NCBI GenBank assembly: GCA_903861015.1 | Contig: CAIOSL010000006.1 | Coordinates: 1 to 13,799, forward strand | Length of the DNA: 13,799 nt | Reading direction: 5' to 3' | Source: an uncultured bacterium | GTDB taxonomy: Bacteria > Patescibacteriota > Saccharimonadia > Saccharimonadales > Saccharimonadaceae | Part shown: one piece after another, positions 13,356 through 13,799 of the stretch | Numbering within the stretch: the first letter of the stretch is position 1 | How the letters are laid out: each line of letters begins with the position of its first letter | The notes under the pieces: generated by a model | What the model was told of the DNA's origin: nothing | Databases searched by the model: none | The model's input: the letters and a program-made list of their open reading frames with translations, nothing else | Position numbers and translations under genes: made by a program

Positions 13356-13799
13356 TTCCCAAGTATATTTTTATCCGGATCTTGGACTGATATGTCGCGA
13401 TCTTTCTTGTTCTCGATCAATTTAATTAATTCCCTGTAAACATAGTCTTTCAACTCTTCATCTTCTAAAATATCAGACACAGCCAGAAACATATTATTTG
13501 CTTCGATGGAACGATCTCTTATATTGGGGCGCAAACGAGAGGCAATATCTAAAACTGTGTTTAATCCAATTTCCCGCAGTGCCACAACAAGAGGATCTAG
13601 TGTTAACCGCCTGTCAACTTCTTCAAAAAAACTGTCGTCATTCGCATTCCCCAGAGGAAAATCTTTTGCTAAATATTCCTGCACAGTAATCACACCATCA
13701 TAACTGACGTCAAGACTTACACCATTTTGCTTACCCCTCCCGATATATACAACATCATCGTTCAATCTTCTTGTGTAGACTTTATCAAAATCCTTTTCA
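13352..13799 (-). CDS. Hypothetical protein, N-terminus outside window
   Basis: The frame is open from the right edge to TGA at 13352-13354, giving 149 codons; no ATG appears in frame, and a TTG at 13765 need not be the start. The visible part begins with a likely beta-rich stretch (VYIGRGKQNGVSLDVSYDGVITVQEYL), then an alpha-helical acidic region (EVDRRLTLDPLVVALREIGLNTVLDIASRLRP and EDEELKDYVYRELIKLIENKK). I recognise no family. The DNA looks more AT-rich than the housekeeping genes, which could mean recent acquisition. The stop overlaps the start of the 109-aa gene, so the two are probably coupled. Confidence 0.75.
   Translation of the reverse strand, partial: EKDFDKVYTRRLNDDVVYIGRGKQNGVSLDVSYDGVITVQEYLAKDFPLGNANDDSFFEEVDRRLTLDPLVVALREIGLNTVLDIASRLRPNIRDRSIEANNMFLAVSDILEDEELKDYVYRELIKLIENKKDRDISVQDPDKNILGK

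Overview
The window looks like part of a compact genome of roughly 45-47% GC from a Patescibacteria/CPR bacterium. Candidatus Saccharibacteria (TM7) is the best guess. This rests on gene content, short intergenic gaps, tail-to-tail genes that nearly touch or overlap, promoters lying almost on top of start codons, a TopA without zinc fingers, and the domain mix of the first gene. It is a judgement from protein character; no database was searched.

Layout. Positions 1-10317 read almost entirely on the minus strand. From high to low coordinates these are: a membrane histidine kinase and its adjacent response regulator (10317-7272), the pseudouridine synthase rluB (7228-6530), the ribosome-assembly GTPase der overlapping the peptidyl-tRNA hydrolase pth (6451-4497), a 339 bp gap, dprA and topA (4157-877), and the start of a sigma region 4/HARE-type DNA-binding protein that runs off the left edge (729-1). 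The gap between pth and dprA is the only stretch over 300 bp without a protein gene. It carries a promoter-like site, several perfect complementary helices, a possible pseudoknot and an intrinsic terminator, all consistent with a plus-strand structured RNA of about 220 nt.

Positions 10494-12472 hold plus-strand stress and repair genes: an FKBP-type prolyl isomerase, an hsp20 with a CIRCE operator built into its promoter and a strong terminator, and a SRAP/HMCES-family protein whose three catalytic positions all appear substituted. A small two-helix membrane protein is encoded divergently from hsp20. On the minus strand at the right end, two unrecognised genes (one cut by the window edge) and an NAD(P)H-dependent FMN reductase form a tight cluster.

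How the parts fit. rluB, der and pth serve ribosome maturation and translation quality control. dprA and topA handle incoming single-stranded DNA and supercoiling. The kinase/regulator pair is a two-component system in which both partners end in long Pro/Ala/Gln-rich tails and the regulator has no recognisable output domain. The most unusual items are the putative structured RNA, the SRAP protein without catalytic residues, the tail-bearing two-component pair, the sigma region 4 protein without a region 2, and operator-like inverted repeats around two promoters.
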